Origin: Prevotella sp.
GTDB lineage: Bacteria; Bacteroidota; Bacteroidia; Bacteroidales; Bacteroidaceae
Length of the DNA stretch: 48,326 nucleotides
Assembly: GCA_022788105.1 (NCBI GenBank)
Contig: JALEVZ010000012.1
Coordinates: 1 to 48,326 of the forward strand
Reading direction: 5' to 3'
Positions 15,849 to 24,128 of the stretch are shown one piece after another. The notes below the pieces were generated by a model. That model searched no databases, was not told where the DNA came from, and saw only the letters and a program-made list of their open reading frames with translations. Each line of letters starts with the position of its first letter. The first letter of the stretch is position 1. The position numbers were made by a program, and so were the translations under genes.

Positions 15849-15893
15849 CCTCTTAACGACATTTGCGCGAAAACGGCATCGCCGTCAATCATA

Positions 15894-15930
15894 GATGGCA
15901 CAGCTGTCGTCTACGGGTTATGTAGCCATC
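15894..15930 (+). terminator. Weak hairpin after the binding-protein gene
   Basis: GATGGC (15894-15899) pairs with GCCATC (15925-15930) and an inner CTAC/GTAG pair extends it. Only TTTCCC follows, so it is at best a weak terminator. The 289-bp gap up to the GH128 gene also holds the 16020-16099 hairpin and nothing gene-like. Confidence 0.35.
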
Positions 15931-16019
15931 TTTCCCAGATGACACAGTAATCAACAATTGATGGTGAAGCCGCGGTTTTATCGCACAGCATTGAACAAAT
16001 AAACTTTTCTTACTGATTT

Positions 16020-16099
16020 GGGTTTCGCAAGGCTGCAACGTGCTCGCTCTTCGATTGCGAAATGCTCGCTCTTCGACATGGTGGCAGCTTGCGAAACCC
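16020..16099. repeat. 80-bp hairpin with internal 22-bp direct repeat
   Basis: GGGTTTCGCAAGGCTGC at the left pairs with GCAGCTTGCGAAACCC at the right (one bulge). The loop contains TGCTCGCTCTTCGA twice, at 16041 and 16063, exactly 22 bp apart. TTTTCTTT follows the right arm, so it could also stop transcription. It lies 40 bases before the GH128 start. Confidence 0.7.
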
Positions 16100-16137
16100 T
16101 TTTCTTTGAATCTCCCTTAAACGACAACGATAATAAA

Positions 16138-17637
16138 ATGACAAAGAACCTGTTGGTGGAAATCGCCACCTTTACCCTTGCATTTACAGCCGTTACGGTT
16201 GACGCACAGCCCAAGCAGCGCAGCGAGAAGCGTGGCGTTGCAGAAGAACAGTTTGGCTATGCAGAAGAGATAAAAGCTCTCTCGCCAGGCATTTGCTGGA
16301 CATACAACTGGGGAGTAGCACCAAGTGCTAACGTCAAGAGTCTGCTTGGTAGCGAAGATGGCAAGGAGATGGAGTACATTCCGATGGCTTGGAACACCGG
16401 CGCCGACGTGGAAAAGCTGAAACAATACTACCGCGACCATCCTGGTTGCAAATATCTGCTCGGCTATAATGAGCCTAATCTCGCAGACCAGTCAAACATT
16501 ACACCGCAGCAGGCAGCAGATGCGTGGCCTGCACTCGAAGCCATTGCTGACGAGTTCGACCTTAAATTGGTCTCGCCAGCAATGAGTTACACCGGCTCTG
16601 CCATCAACGATGGCAAAATCTGGCAGCCCTTCGACTGGTTGGATGAGTTCATAAAGCTCTACAAACAGCAGAACAGTCGTGAACCGAAGATGGACGCCAT
16701 AGCCATACATACTTACATGAACAGCACCGCTCCGACGCTCGACTTCGTCAACCAATGGGTAGATCGATATGGTAAAAAAATATGGGTGACAGAGTTTGCG
16801 GCAGGTGAAAACAACCCCGACTCGCTGACTCAGGTGCGTGAGATGATAAAGAAGGTGCAGGGATTGGAACTTAATCCTAACGTCGAACGCTACGCTTGGT
16901 TTAAGGGAACGTCTGGTTCGCGGTGGATAGACAAGAGTCCTTACTGGCGATTGCTTATCAAACCGAACCTCCGCACCCACTTTCCAGCCGCAGGAACAAT
17001 GACAGGTCAGGGCGTGGTCTACACCTATATGTCTACGTTTGACAAGACTTACTACTACAGACCGAGTGAGACCGTCATGGCAAAAGACTACATCAACAGC
17101 AACGGCATAGGCTTGGAGGTGAGCACTGACAACCAAACGGGAGCTATAAACACCCACCTCGCAGTGGAGTTTGGCAACTCCAATGCCGCTGAATACCTCA
17201 TCGACGTGCCGACAGACGATGTCTATCAGTTCACGTTCCGCTACAGCGACCGTGCCTCGGCAGCCCGTCAGCAGGTGTTGAAGCTGTCGGTTGACGATGT
17301 GGAAGTAGGCTCTGCTACACTGCCATCCACTGCCGCCTACCGCGATCCAGCCGACGTTTACGCCACCACTACGTGCCAGGTGTCACTGCCAGCAGGTCGT
17401 CATACGTTGAAATTCGCTGGCACAGTGCCCATCAACCATGCTCGTGTGACATGGTTCAGCTTCGCCTCGACGACAGCAATCAGCGACATCAACGCCTCCA
17501 GCGACGACGCTCTCGTGAGCAAACGCTACTTCACGCTACAGGGAGAGGAAGTCGCTGTCATGCACAAAGGCATGTACATAGAGACTTGCACCTACGCCAG
17601 CGGCAAGAAAACCAGCCGCAAACTGACGGTGAAGTAA
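16138..17637 (+). CDS. GH128 endo-beta-1,3-glucanase with C-terminal CBM6/35-like domain
   Basis: Encodes 499 residues from the ATG at MTKNLLVEIATFTLAF, a signal peptide; the frame open further upstream runs through the hairpin at 16020-16099 and is rejected. Residues about 45-300 are a small TIM barrel of the GH128 (Asl1-like) type, with CWTYNWG, the acid/base Glu112 in LGYNEPN, IHTYM, and the nucleophile Glu219 in WVTEFA. GH128 members hydrolyse beta-1,3-glucans. Residues about 330-460 are a beta-sandwich like CBM6/CBM35 (VEFGNSNAAEYLIDVP, LPAGRHTLKF). The end, RYFTLQGEEV to a final Lys, resembles a type IX sorting tail. Together with the GH16 enzyme this gives the best evidence for the PUL substrate. 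Confidence 0.88.
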   Translation: MTKNLLVEIATFTLAFTAVTVDAQPKQRSEKRGVAEEQFGYAEEIKALSPGICWTYNWGVAPSANVKSLLGSEDGKEMEYIPMAWNTGADVEKLKQYYRDHPGCKYLLGYNEPNLADQSNITPQQAADAWPALEAIADEFDLKLVSPAMSYTGSAINDGKIWQPFDWLDEFIKLYKQQNSREPKMDAIAIHTYMNSTAPTLDFVNQWVDRYGKKIWVTEFAAGENNPDSLTQVREMIKKVQGLELNPNVERYAWFKGTSGSRWIDKSPYWRLLIKPNLRTHFPAAGTMTGQGVVYTYMSTFDKTYYYRPSETVMAKDYINSNGIGLEVSTDNQTGAINTHLAVEFGNSNAAEYLIDVPTDDVYQFTFRYSDRASAARQQVLKLSVDDVEVGSATLPSTAAYRDPADVYATTTCQVSLPAGRHTLKFAGTVPINHARVTWFSFASTTAISDINASSDDALVSKRYFTLQGEEVAVMHKGMYIETCTYASGKKTSRKLTVK

Positions 17638-17641
17638 TAAC

Positions 17642-17800
17642 AAAGCTCGTCTCTATATAATATAAAGGAAGTGCTTCTGTAGAGTAAAGCTCGCCTCTAT
17701 ATAATATAAAGGAGGTGCTTCTGTAGAGTAAAAAGCGCCTCTATATAATATAAAGGTGGTGCTTCTGTAGAGTAAAAAGCGCCACTATATAATATAAAGG
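17642..17800. repeat. 44-bp (2 x 22) tandem array behind the GH128 gene
   Basis: CTCTATATAATATAAAGG begins at 17651, 17695 and 17739, with a variant at 17783, each 44 bp apart. Within a unit, TCT-TA-A-TA-AAG is repeated in diverged form, suggesting an older pair of about 22 bp. The array starts five bases after the stop codon. Confidence 0.85.
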
Positions 17801-17895
17801 TGTCACCATAATATAATAATGTGTCTGCAGAACGGCACAAACCAAAACACGAACAAAACCAAATAACGAATACATTATAATTCAAAACCAACCGC

Positions 17896-20800
17896 ATGAG
17901 AACTTTAAATTTATTGACAGCTGTCGCTTTGGCATTGCCCTTAGACGTGTCGGCGCAGACCACTACGCCCCCGTCAGGCTATGAGCTGAGATGGAGCGAC
18001 GAGTTTAACGGCACAAGTCTCAACACGACTCTGTGGAATATTGAAGAGAACGGCAACGGTGGCGGCAACCAAGAGTTGCAGTACTATCGCAAAGAGAATG
18101 TCGCTGTACACGATGGTAACCTCGTGTTGACAGCTCGTCGTGAGAACTACAACAACAAGCAGTTCACCTCTGGACGCGTCAACACACGCGACAAGGCTTA
18201 TTTCAAGCACGGCATCATACAGGCACGCATTAAGTTCCCGAAGACCGCCAATGGCGTATGGCCAGCATATTGGATGATGGGCAACGACTACGGTAAGGTG
18301 GGATGGCCCAAATGTGGTGAGATAGACATCGTGGAAACTGGCAACGCTGACGGCATAAAGAACGGCACACAGACACGCCACTTTGGCGCCACACTACACT
18401 GGGGGACAGGCGCTGGCGCTGCCCACAAACAGTATGGCAAAAGCTATCTCGCTCCCGAGACCAATCCTCTACAGAACGACGACTACCACATCATCACCAT
18501 GGAGTGGAACGGTAACTTCATGCAGATGTTCTACGACCTTGAAGATTTTAGCGTCAGCGCTAAGAACAAGGCACGCTTCTTCTCTGTGTCCATACCATCA
18601 AGCACCAACACCAGTGATACAGGCTACTACTTCCAGAAGCCTTTCTTCTTCATCTTCAACCTGGCAGTAGGTGGCAATTACACTGGCATATACAACGCAG
18701 GAGGCATCACAGCCATGCCCAACGCTGGCGATGAGGCTAAGATGTACGTCGACTGGGTGCGCGTTTACCAAGACGCCAACGACGCCGACGCCAAGTACTT
18801 CACCCCCGACGGCAACAACATCACTACCAACCCCAGCACTCCCGACACCCCTGAGGCTCCCGACACCAAGACCGAGTACGGCTACTGGGGTAGCAAAGCG
18901 CTCGACGCCGACGGCAACAGCACGTTCGACTTCACCAACTCTTACGACGCCGTGCTTATCGGTACCAGCTTTGGTGTGACCAACGGCTTCTCTGGAAAGA
19001 CCACTGCCGACTACAACGTTGACGACGTAAAGCACTTCCTCTACATCTGGGAGAATACCTACAATGCACAGTCGTCGACTGGCGTCAACTCTTTCGGCTT
19101 CAACGAGAGCTACAACCACTACACCGTGGGTAGCGTTGGCTGGTCGGGTTTGGGCTACGCTTCCAACAAATCAGGTGGCAAAGACCTGTCCATGATTGAT
19201 GACGACTATGTGTTTCATATCGGTTTTCGCGGCACATCAACCGACGGACATGTCAGCCACAAAGTTATCGTAGGCAACGCCTCATTCACCGTAGGCAACA
19301 CCAGTATAGAAGGCGCGCCCATCATCGGCGACTTCAAACGTGACGGCTCATGGACCTATTTCGATGTGCCCGTGACAGTGCTGAAGAGTCTTGCAGGTGG
19401 CGAACTCTTCGACAATGCCGCCAACTACGAAGGCAATGTGGTAGCAATACTCAGCGGAGGCTCACAGGGAGCCGACCTGGAGTTTGACAATGTGTTCTTC
19501 TACAAGAACCCCAACGTGAAGAAGGGCGTGCCCACCGAAGACAACACGACCAAGATTGGACAGTACGCTACAAAGGCTCTTAACGGCGAAGTGAGCTCTT
19601 TCGACCTTACAAACGTGGCAAAGGCAGTGCTCATCGGTACCAGCAGCGGCGTGACCGACGCGCTGAATGAGGTGACAGAGAAAAACTACAATGTAGACGA
19701 AAAGACCAACTTCTTCTGGATATGGGACGGCGGCGACTACACCGGCCTGCCCTCTGACGGCAAGAACTCTTTCGGATGGGACGAGTCTACAACCCGTCTT
19801 CAGGTGACTGGCACAAGCACATGGTGTGGCGCAGGATATGCTTCACAGGGCACTGGCAAAGACCTCTCCATGATAGACGACACCTGGTATCTGCACTTCG
19901 CTATGCGTGGCAGCGACGTGCTCACCCACCCGTCACAGACCGTGACCGTTGGCAACGCTGTGTTCGTTATCGGCAACACCACATCGGGCGCACCGATACT
20001 CGGCGACTACTGCCGCGACGGAGAGTGGTACAACTTTGACATACCTGTTGCCAAGCTGCAACAGCTGGCAGGCGGCACCCTGTTTGCCGACGCTTCCAAC
20101 TTCATGGGCAATGTGTTCGCAGTAGCAACCACCCATAGCAAGGGCGCAGAGGTGAACTTCGACCAGGTGTTCTTCTACAGCAAGAAAGACGGCGCCGACA
20201 CCCCCGACATCCCCACCTACGTGACAGCAGCTCTCGACGGTGAAGGCAATAGCACGTTTGACTTGGAGAACACAGGCAACTATGTGCTCATCGGTACAAC
20301 GGGCGGCGTGACCACCACTCTTCAGAAGAAGGTGAAAGCCGACTACAACGTCGACGACGTGAATAGCGCACTCTACGTCTGGGAGGGCACCATGACCGCT
20401 GGCAGCGAGAGCGGTGTCAACTCGTTCGGCTACGACGAAGGCGGCTATCCCGTCTACACCGTAGGCACCGTAGGCTGGTCTGGACTGGGCTACGCCTCAA
20501 AGGCTCAGGGCAAAGACATGTCAATGGTCGACGACACATACTATCTCCACCTCGGCATGAAGGCTACAACCAACGCCCCTTACCTCATTATTGTAGGCAA
20601 CGCCCGCTTCGCTATCGGTTCTACATCGTTTGTTGATGGTGACAAAACCTACGCTCCCATCTGCGACTTCCCTCGCGACGGCAAGTGGTACAACCTCGAC
20701 ATACCTTACAGCGAGATTGCTTCGCGCGCCACAACGGTGTTTGACAATCCTGAAGATGTGACGGGCAACGTCGTTGCATTCCTTGCTGGTGGAACCACAG

Positions 20801-20997
20801 GTACCAAGCTCATCTTCGACCAGGTGTTCTTCTACAACGACGGCAGTGAAGCCACCAGCATCGACGCCGTGACCCCTGCCACCCCTAACACCATCGCCAA
20901 CAACCGCACCTACACCCTCAGCGGCATAGAGGTGAAAGGTGACAACCTGCCTAAAGGCATTTACATCCGCAACGGACGCAAGTTCATTGTGAGATAA
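17896..20997 (+). CDS. GH16 laminarinase with three repeated binding-like domains
   Basis: Encodes 1033 residues. Signal peptide (cleavage near VSAQ, residue 21), then GH16 from residue about 29 to 296: LRWSDEFNG, TSGRVNTRDKAYFKHG, and the catalytic GEIDIVE with Glu142, Asp144 and Glu147. This motif and the laminarinase-like spacing point to endo-beta-1,3- or 1,3-1,4-glucanase activity. A Pro/Thr/Asp linker follows, then three domains of about 200 residues (roughly 325-545, 550-770, 772-990), each with NSFG, GWSGLGYAS or a variant, KDLSMIDD, VGNA, a GDF-RDG-W segment and an FD-VFFY end. The C-terminus (RTYTLSGIEV to IVR) matches the sorting tail of its neighbours. It is probably a surface or secreted enzyme with multivalent glucan binding. 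Confidence 0.92.
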   Translation: MRTLNLLTAVALALPLDVSAQTTTPPSGYELRWSDEFNGTSLNTTLWNIEENGNGGGNQELQYYRKENVAVHDGNLVLTARRENYNNKQFTSGRVNTRDKAYFKHGIIQARIKFPKTANGVWPAYWMMGNDYGKVGWPKCGEIDIVETGNADGIKNGTQTRHFGATLHWGTGAGAAHKQYGKSYLAPETNPLQNDDYHIITMEWNGNFMQMFYDLEDFSVSAKNKARFFSVSIPSSTNTSDTGYYFQKPFFFIFNLAVGGNYTGIYNAGGITAMPNAGDEAKMYVDWVRVYQDANDADAKYFTPDGNNITTNPSTPDTPEAPDTKTEYGYWGSKALDADGNSTFDFTNSYDAVLIGTSFGVTNGFSGKTTADYNVDDVKHFLYIWENTYNAQSSTGVNSFGFNESYNHYTVGSVGWSGLGYASNKSGGKDLSMIDDDYVFHIGFRGTSTDGHVSHKVIVGNASFTVGNTSIEGAPIIGDFKRDGSWTYFDVPVTVLKSLAGGELFDNAANYEGNVVAILSGGSQGADLEFDNVFFYKNPNVKKGVPTEDNTTKIGQYATKALNGEVSSFDLTNVAKAVLIGTSSGVTDALNEVTEKNYNVDEKTNFFWIWDGGDYTGLPSDGKNSFGWDESTTRLQVTGTSTWCGAGYASQGTGKDLSMIDDTWYLHFAMRGSDVLTHPSQTVTVGNAVFVIGNTTSGAPILGDYCRDGEWYNFDIPVAKLQQLAGGTLFADASNFMGNVFAVATTHSKGAEVNFDQVFFYSKKDGADTPDIPTYVTAALDGEGNSTFDLENTGNYVLIGTTGGVTTTLQKKVKADYNVDDVNSALYVWEGTMTAGSESGVNSFGYDEGGYPVYTVGTVGWSGLGYASKAQGKDMSMVDDTYYLHLGMKATTNAPYLIIVGNARFAIGSTSFVDGDKTYAPICDFPRDGKWYNLDIPYSEIASRATTVFDNPEDVTGNVVAFLAGGTTGTKLIFDQVFFYNDGSEATSIDAVTPATPNTIANNRTYTLSGIEVKGDNLPKGIYIRNGRKFIVR

Positions 20998-21031
20998 ATA
21001 TCGATTGAACTAATAAACGACTAATGTGTAT

Positions 21032-21070
21032 GTTCGTCCCTCCGTAACGGGGGGCGAACAACACTCTTTT
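21032..21070 (+). terminator. Terminator after the GH16 gene
   Basis: GTTCGTCCCTCCG pairs with CGGGGGGCGAAC (21032-21059, one bulge), followed by a moderately T-rich ACACTCTTTT. Transcription of the next gene may need its own promoter or read-through. Confidence 0.6.
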
Positions 21071-21093
21071 AAAGAAAGGACCAAGCCTATACT

Positions 21094-21153
21094 AATAAAC
21101 TTTACTCCAGCCGAAGAAGTAATAAACTATATTCCAGCCGAAGAACCAATAAA
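21094..21153. repeat. 27-bp tandem repeat, two units and a part
   Basis: AATAAAC starts at 21094 and 21121 and AATAAA at 21148, a 27-bp period; CCAGCCGAAGAA is common to both units. It is the only intergenic tandem array here whose period is not 22 or 44. Confidence 0.7.
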
Positions 21154-21236
21154 GCGCAAAGCTTATAAAGGAAAGCTCGACTAAATTAAAAAGTGAAAAC
21201 CAAAAACAAATTTAAATTCTAAAATCAATTAAGAGT

Positions 21237-23351
21237 ATGAAACAGAAATTATTAACTTTATTCGTATTGCTTGTCACAGCTATGACAGCCTTCGCTGATG
21301 CGACGGGTAGTGGAGTAACCAAAGGCAACGACAGTAACAAGAACGGTATTTCCTACAATTACCAATTTACAGAACAAGACGGTGTCGTGACATTTACCGT
21401 AACGCCAAATTTGGATGGCATCATAGGATATGTTGGCACGTTTCTTTATGATGTAAACCATCTTCAGGGTGATTACGAAACTCATAACACGACTCGTACC
21501 TGGACAGGTCTTGCAAAAGGAACTGAAATCAAAGTAAATGGTTGGTTCGATGCTGCAGGCGGCCGTATGTGGTTTAACGATATCACTTACATAATTGGCA
21601 CTGAAGCTGTCCCTGACACCGAAAAGCCTGTAATGGTGAAAGCCGAAGCTACTTCAATTCGCGACACAAGGGCAACGCTGACGCTGAACGCCACTGACGA
21701 CAGCAAGGGTTCGCTTACTTACAAAGTTACCATTGGCGGAAACAGTTATACCACATCAGGTATGGCTAGAATAGATGCTACTATTGACATCACAGGCCTT
21801 ACCGCTGAAACGACATACAATTTCTCAGTAACCGCTACGGATAATGCGAAGAACGAGTCGGATGCTATGACTGGTTCGTTTACTACAACCAAAGCGTTAG
21901 CACTACCCACGCCTACAGCCGAGCCTACAGATGCTGCTGAAAACGTATTACCTTATTACAGCAACAAATACAACACAGGACTTAATGCTGTTGGTTTAGT
22001 AGTGTACGACAAAAATTGGGGAAAAGGATACACAGACTATAAAGAGGTAGACCTTTCACCCACCGACAAAGCCATACTTGTAACAGGCGTGGGCACATGG
22101 GGTCTCAATTTGGGTATAAAAGACGTAACCGACTATAAGAAGTTATGCACTGACATTTACGCTTACGAAGAGGTTCCTTACAACTTTGAATGGGAAGGAA
22201 CCAGTATTACAGATAAGGGCACACTGAAAAAAGGATGGAACCATCTTGAGATAGCTTTAGGTGATGCCGTCCGCACAGGAGCTCATTGGGTAAAATTCAA
22301 CATTGGCACTGATGCTAAACACGACTATACCGTGCTGTTCGACAACATCTATGCTACAAAGGCCGACATCAAGTTTAACATCACTACCAGTGGCAATGTT
22401 GCCAAGGTGGTTGGTCCTATCACTGCTACCGAAGTTGAGCAGATTAATGCTGCCGATGCGATGGCTATCGATTTGACTGGAGTTAGTTCTATTACTAACG
22501 ATGTAGTAATTACTCCTTCTAAAGTAAATGCTATCATTATTATTAGTGGTACAGAAGCCAATAACACACCAAACAGCAAATATGATGCTATCAAGAACAT
22601 GAAGAATGTTGTTGTGCTTGGCACCGATGGCTGGTATCGTCCCATTAACCAGTTGGTGATGACCGATATTCCTGGTCAACCTCTGTGGAAAGGCGAAGGC
22701 ATAAACAAAGATTGGATTAGCACAGGAGAAACTGGCTGGAAGTTAAGCCGCACCATTAAAGCAGGTGCTCATGCTTCAGTATGCCTTCCCAGTGGATACT
22801 ATATTGGAACTATTCCAGAAGGTCTAAGTGTATGGCAGCCTACATCATATAACGAAGAAACAGGTATCACCTTTAACCATAAAACTGATGAAATCAACAG
22901 CAATTTCCCCTTGGTTATACGTAACACGACCGAAAAAGACATTGAATTAGCCATCAGCAATACAGGCGACATCAACTTCAAAAATCTAATAGCCGATACA
23001 GCAAATAAATATAAATTAGACTCATCTGAAGGCACATCTGTTTGGTTCTGTGGCAACTTCGAAGAGAAGCTCGAGACCGACGGCACACAGTGGATAGTAA
23101 AGAACGACGGCAAACAAGCATCTGTAGTAAAGGCTAACGGCACAAAGATTTCGCCGTTCCGTGCCTACTTCACAGGCATTGATGGCGCTTCTGCCAAACT
23201 CAACTTCATCGACGGCGAGGCTACAGGCATCAACGGCGTCAACGCTGAGGCTGCTGCCGACGGCGCCATCTACAACCTCGCTGGTCAGAAGGTGAGCGCT
23301 GCCTACAAGGGCATTGTCATCAAGAACGGCAAGAAGTATCTGATGAAGTGA
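21237..23351 (+). CDS. Large exported multidomain protein with FnIII domain
   Basis: Encodes 704 residues with a signal peptide (cleavage near TAFAD, residue 20). Residues about 21-125 form a beta-rich domain (TGSGVTKGNDSNKNGISYNY). Residues about 128-220 are a FnIII domain (EKPVMVKAEATSIRDTRATL, ITGLTAETTYNFSVTATDNA). Residues about 225-375 form a further beta-sandwich ending in TVLFDNIYATK, a form reminiscent of the repeated glucan-binding-like domain. The remainder is unrecognised, except for a final sorting-like tail (AIYNLAGQKVSAAYKGIVIK, then GKKYLMK). No catalytic motif is seen. As part of the PUL a glycan-binding surface role is plausible, not shown. Codon use is visibly richer in A and T than in the GH16 gene just before it. 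Confidence 0.75.
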   Translation: MKQKLLTLFVLLVTAMTAFADATGSGVTKGNDSNKNGISYNYQFTEQDGVVTFTVTPNLDGIIGYVGTFLYDVNHLQGDYETHNTTRTWTGLAKGTEIKVNGWFDAAGGRMWFNDITYIIGTEAVPDTEKPVMVKAEATSIRDTRATLTLNATDDSKGSLTYKVTIGGNSYTTSGMARIDATIDITGLTAETTYNFSVTATDNAKNESDAMTGSFTTTKALALPTPTAEPTDAAENVLPYYSNKYNTGLNAVGLVVYDKNWGKGYTDYKEVDLSPTDKAILVTGVGTWGLNLGIKDVTDYKKLCTDIYAYEEVPYNFEWEGTSITDKGTLKKGWNHLEIALGDAVRTGAHWVKFNIGTDAKHDYTVLFDNIYATKADIKFNITTSGNVAKVVGPITATEVEQINAADAMAIDLTGVSSITNDVVITPSKVNAIIIISGTEANNTPNSKYDAIKNMKNVVVLGTDGWYRPINQLVMTDIPGQPLWKGEGINKDWISTGETGWKLSRTIKAGAHASVCLPSGYYIGTIPEGLSVWQPTSYNEETGITFNHKTDEINSNFPLVIRNTTEKDIELAISNTGDINFKNLIADTANKYKLDSSEGTSVWFCGNFEEKLETDGTQWIVKNDGKQASVVKANGTKISPFRAYFTGIDGASAKLNFIDGEATGINGVNAEAAADGAIYNLAGQKVSAAYKGIVIKNGKKYLMK

Positions 23352-23393
23352 TTTCGGCTCTGTAAACACAACAACTAAAAGAAACAATTAATT

Positions 23394-23576
23394 ATGGAAA
23401 AGAAAATATATATAGCTCCTGAAGCGACGGTGACAAACGTGGAGACGACCCCCATCTTGGCGGGTTCGCTTAACCTTGGAAATCCCAACGGCACATTGGA
23501 AATCGGCTCTGACGAGTCTACCGACGGCTGGGCAGACGCCAAACACTACGACGTGTGGACAGACGACGAGGAGTAA
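23394..23576 (+). CDS. Small acidic LAGS-motif protein
   Basis: Encodes 60 residues beginning MEKKIYIAPEATVTNVET, then ILAGSL, then a Gly/Asp/Glu-rich tail with DGWADAK and a very acidic end. Small proteins with this layout (basic start, IAP/KP, LAGS-like motif, acidic WADAK tail) are common in Prevotella and Bacteroides genomes and usually lack a known function. It starts 42 bases after the preceding stop, so it is probably the last gene of the PUL transcript. The motif resembles a double-glycine-type leader junction, but no partner transporter is seen and I do not assign a function. Confidence 0.75.
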   Translation: MEKKIYIAPEATVTNVETTPILAGSLNLGNPNGTLEIGSDESTDGWADAKHYDVWTDDEE

Positions 23577-23675
23577 ATCTCTCTTGTGCCAATTGTCGGC
23601 AACAGCCGACGCAAGCCGTGAGGGCTTCTGACAAATATGCGGTAAGACGCGAAGAAAGCAAAACGCGCGTTTTCG

Positions 23676-23839
23676 TGACATTTTGTTACATTTTCGTCGC
23701 GACAGCTAACGCCAATTCTTAACGTGTGTTAAAAGCCACGTGACTTTCCCACTACGCCCATTTGACGAGGTCAAAGGGCCGTAGTGGCGTCGTCAAAGGG
23801 CCGTAGTGGCAAGCTCAAAAGGGCGCTGTCATTTTGTCA
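23676..23839. mobile_element. Dispersed 164-bp element, copy B
   Basis: Begins TGACATTTTGTTACA, holds CGCCAATTCTTAACG and TTAAC/GTTAA, and ends CATTTTGTCA. The core has TCAAA at 23771, 23793 and 23815 (22-bp steps), preceded by one unit in inverse orientation, so CCACTACG and its partner CGTAGTGG can form a hairpin around 23750-23787. Copy B lies in the 552-bp gap between the PUL and typA. Confidence 0.7.
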
Positions 23840-23961
23840 ATTGGCACCTATTGCGCGTCCATGACCTGTGCATGTGTCGCAGACGGAGGGGCGGTGGCGC
23901 GCTGAAGCGCCTTTCTCTCCACGCTCATGTGCTGGTCTGGAGATAATTCACCATACTTGGA

Positions 23962-23998
23962 AATCGCGTTGCGGAGCAATCTGCAATGCGATTTTTTT
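23962..23998 (+). terminator. Rho-independent terminator before typA
   Basis: AATCGCGTTGC (23962-23972) pairs with GCAATGCGATT (23983-23993), followed by a run of T. It should end the PUL transcript and insulate typA. Confidence 0.8.
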
Positions 23999-24098
23999 GT
24001 GTCGTCGCCGTGTCACAAACATGTGAAAGTTTAGTTAATAACGACTTACGCAATGTAAATAATTCACTTCTACACAGCCGAATGTGAATAAAAAGTAT

Positions 24099-24106
24099 TA
24101 CCTTTG
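24099..24106 (+). promoter_or_regulatory. Promoter -7 element of typA
   Basis: TACCTTTG followed by CA matches the consensus; the ATG is 22 bases further on, giving a short leader. Confidence 0.75.
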
Positions 24107-24128
24107 CACCCGTATTTTAAGGAAAATT

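Noticed and set aside
16018..16137. Upstream extension of the GH128 gene
   Set aside because: It would translate the hairpin at 16020-16099 and hide a good signal peptide; the ATG at 16138 is preferred.
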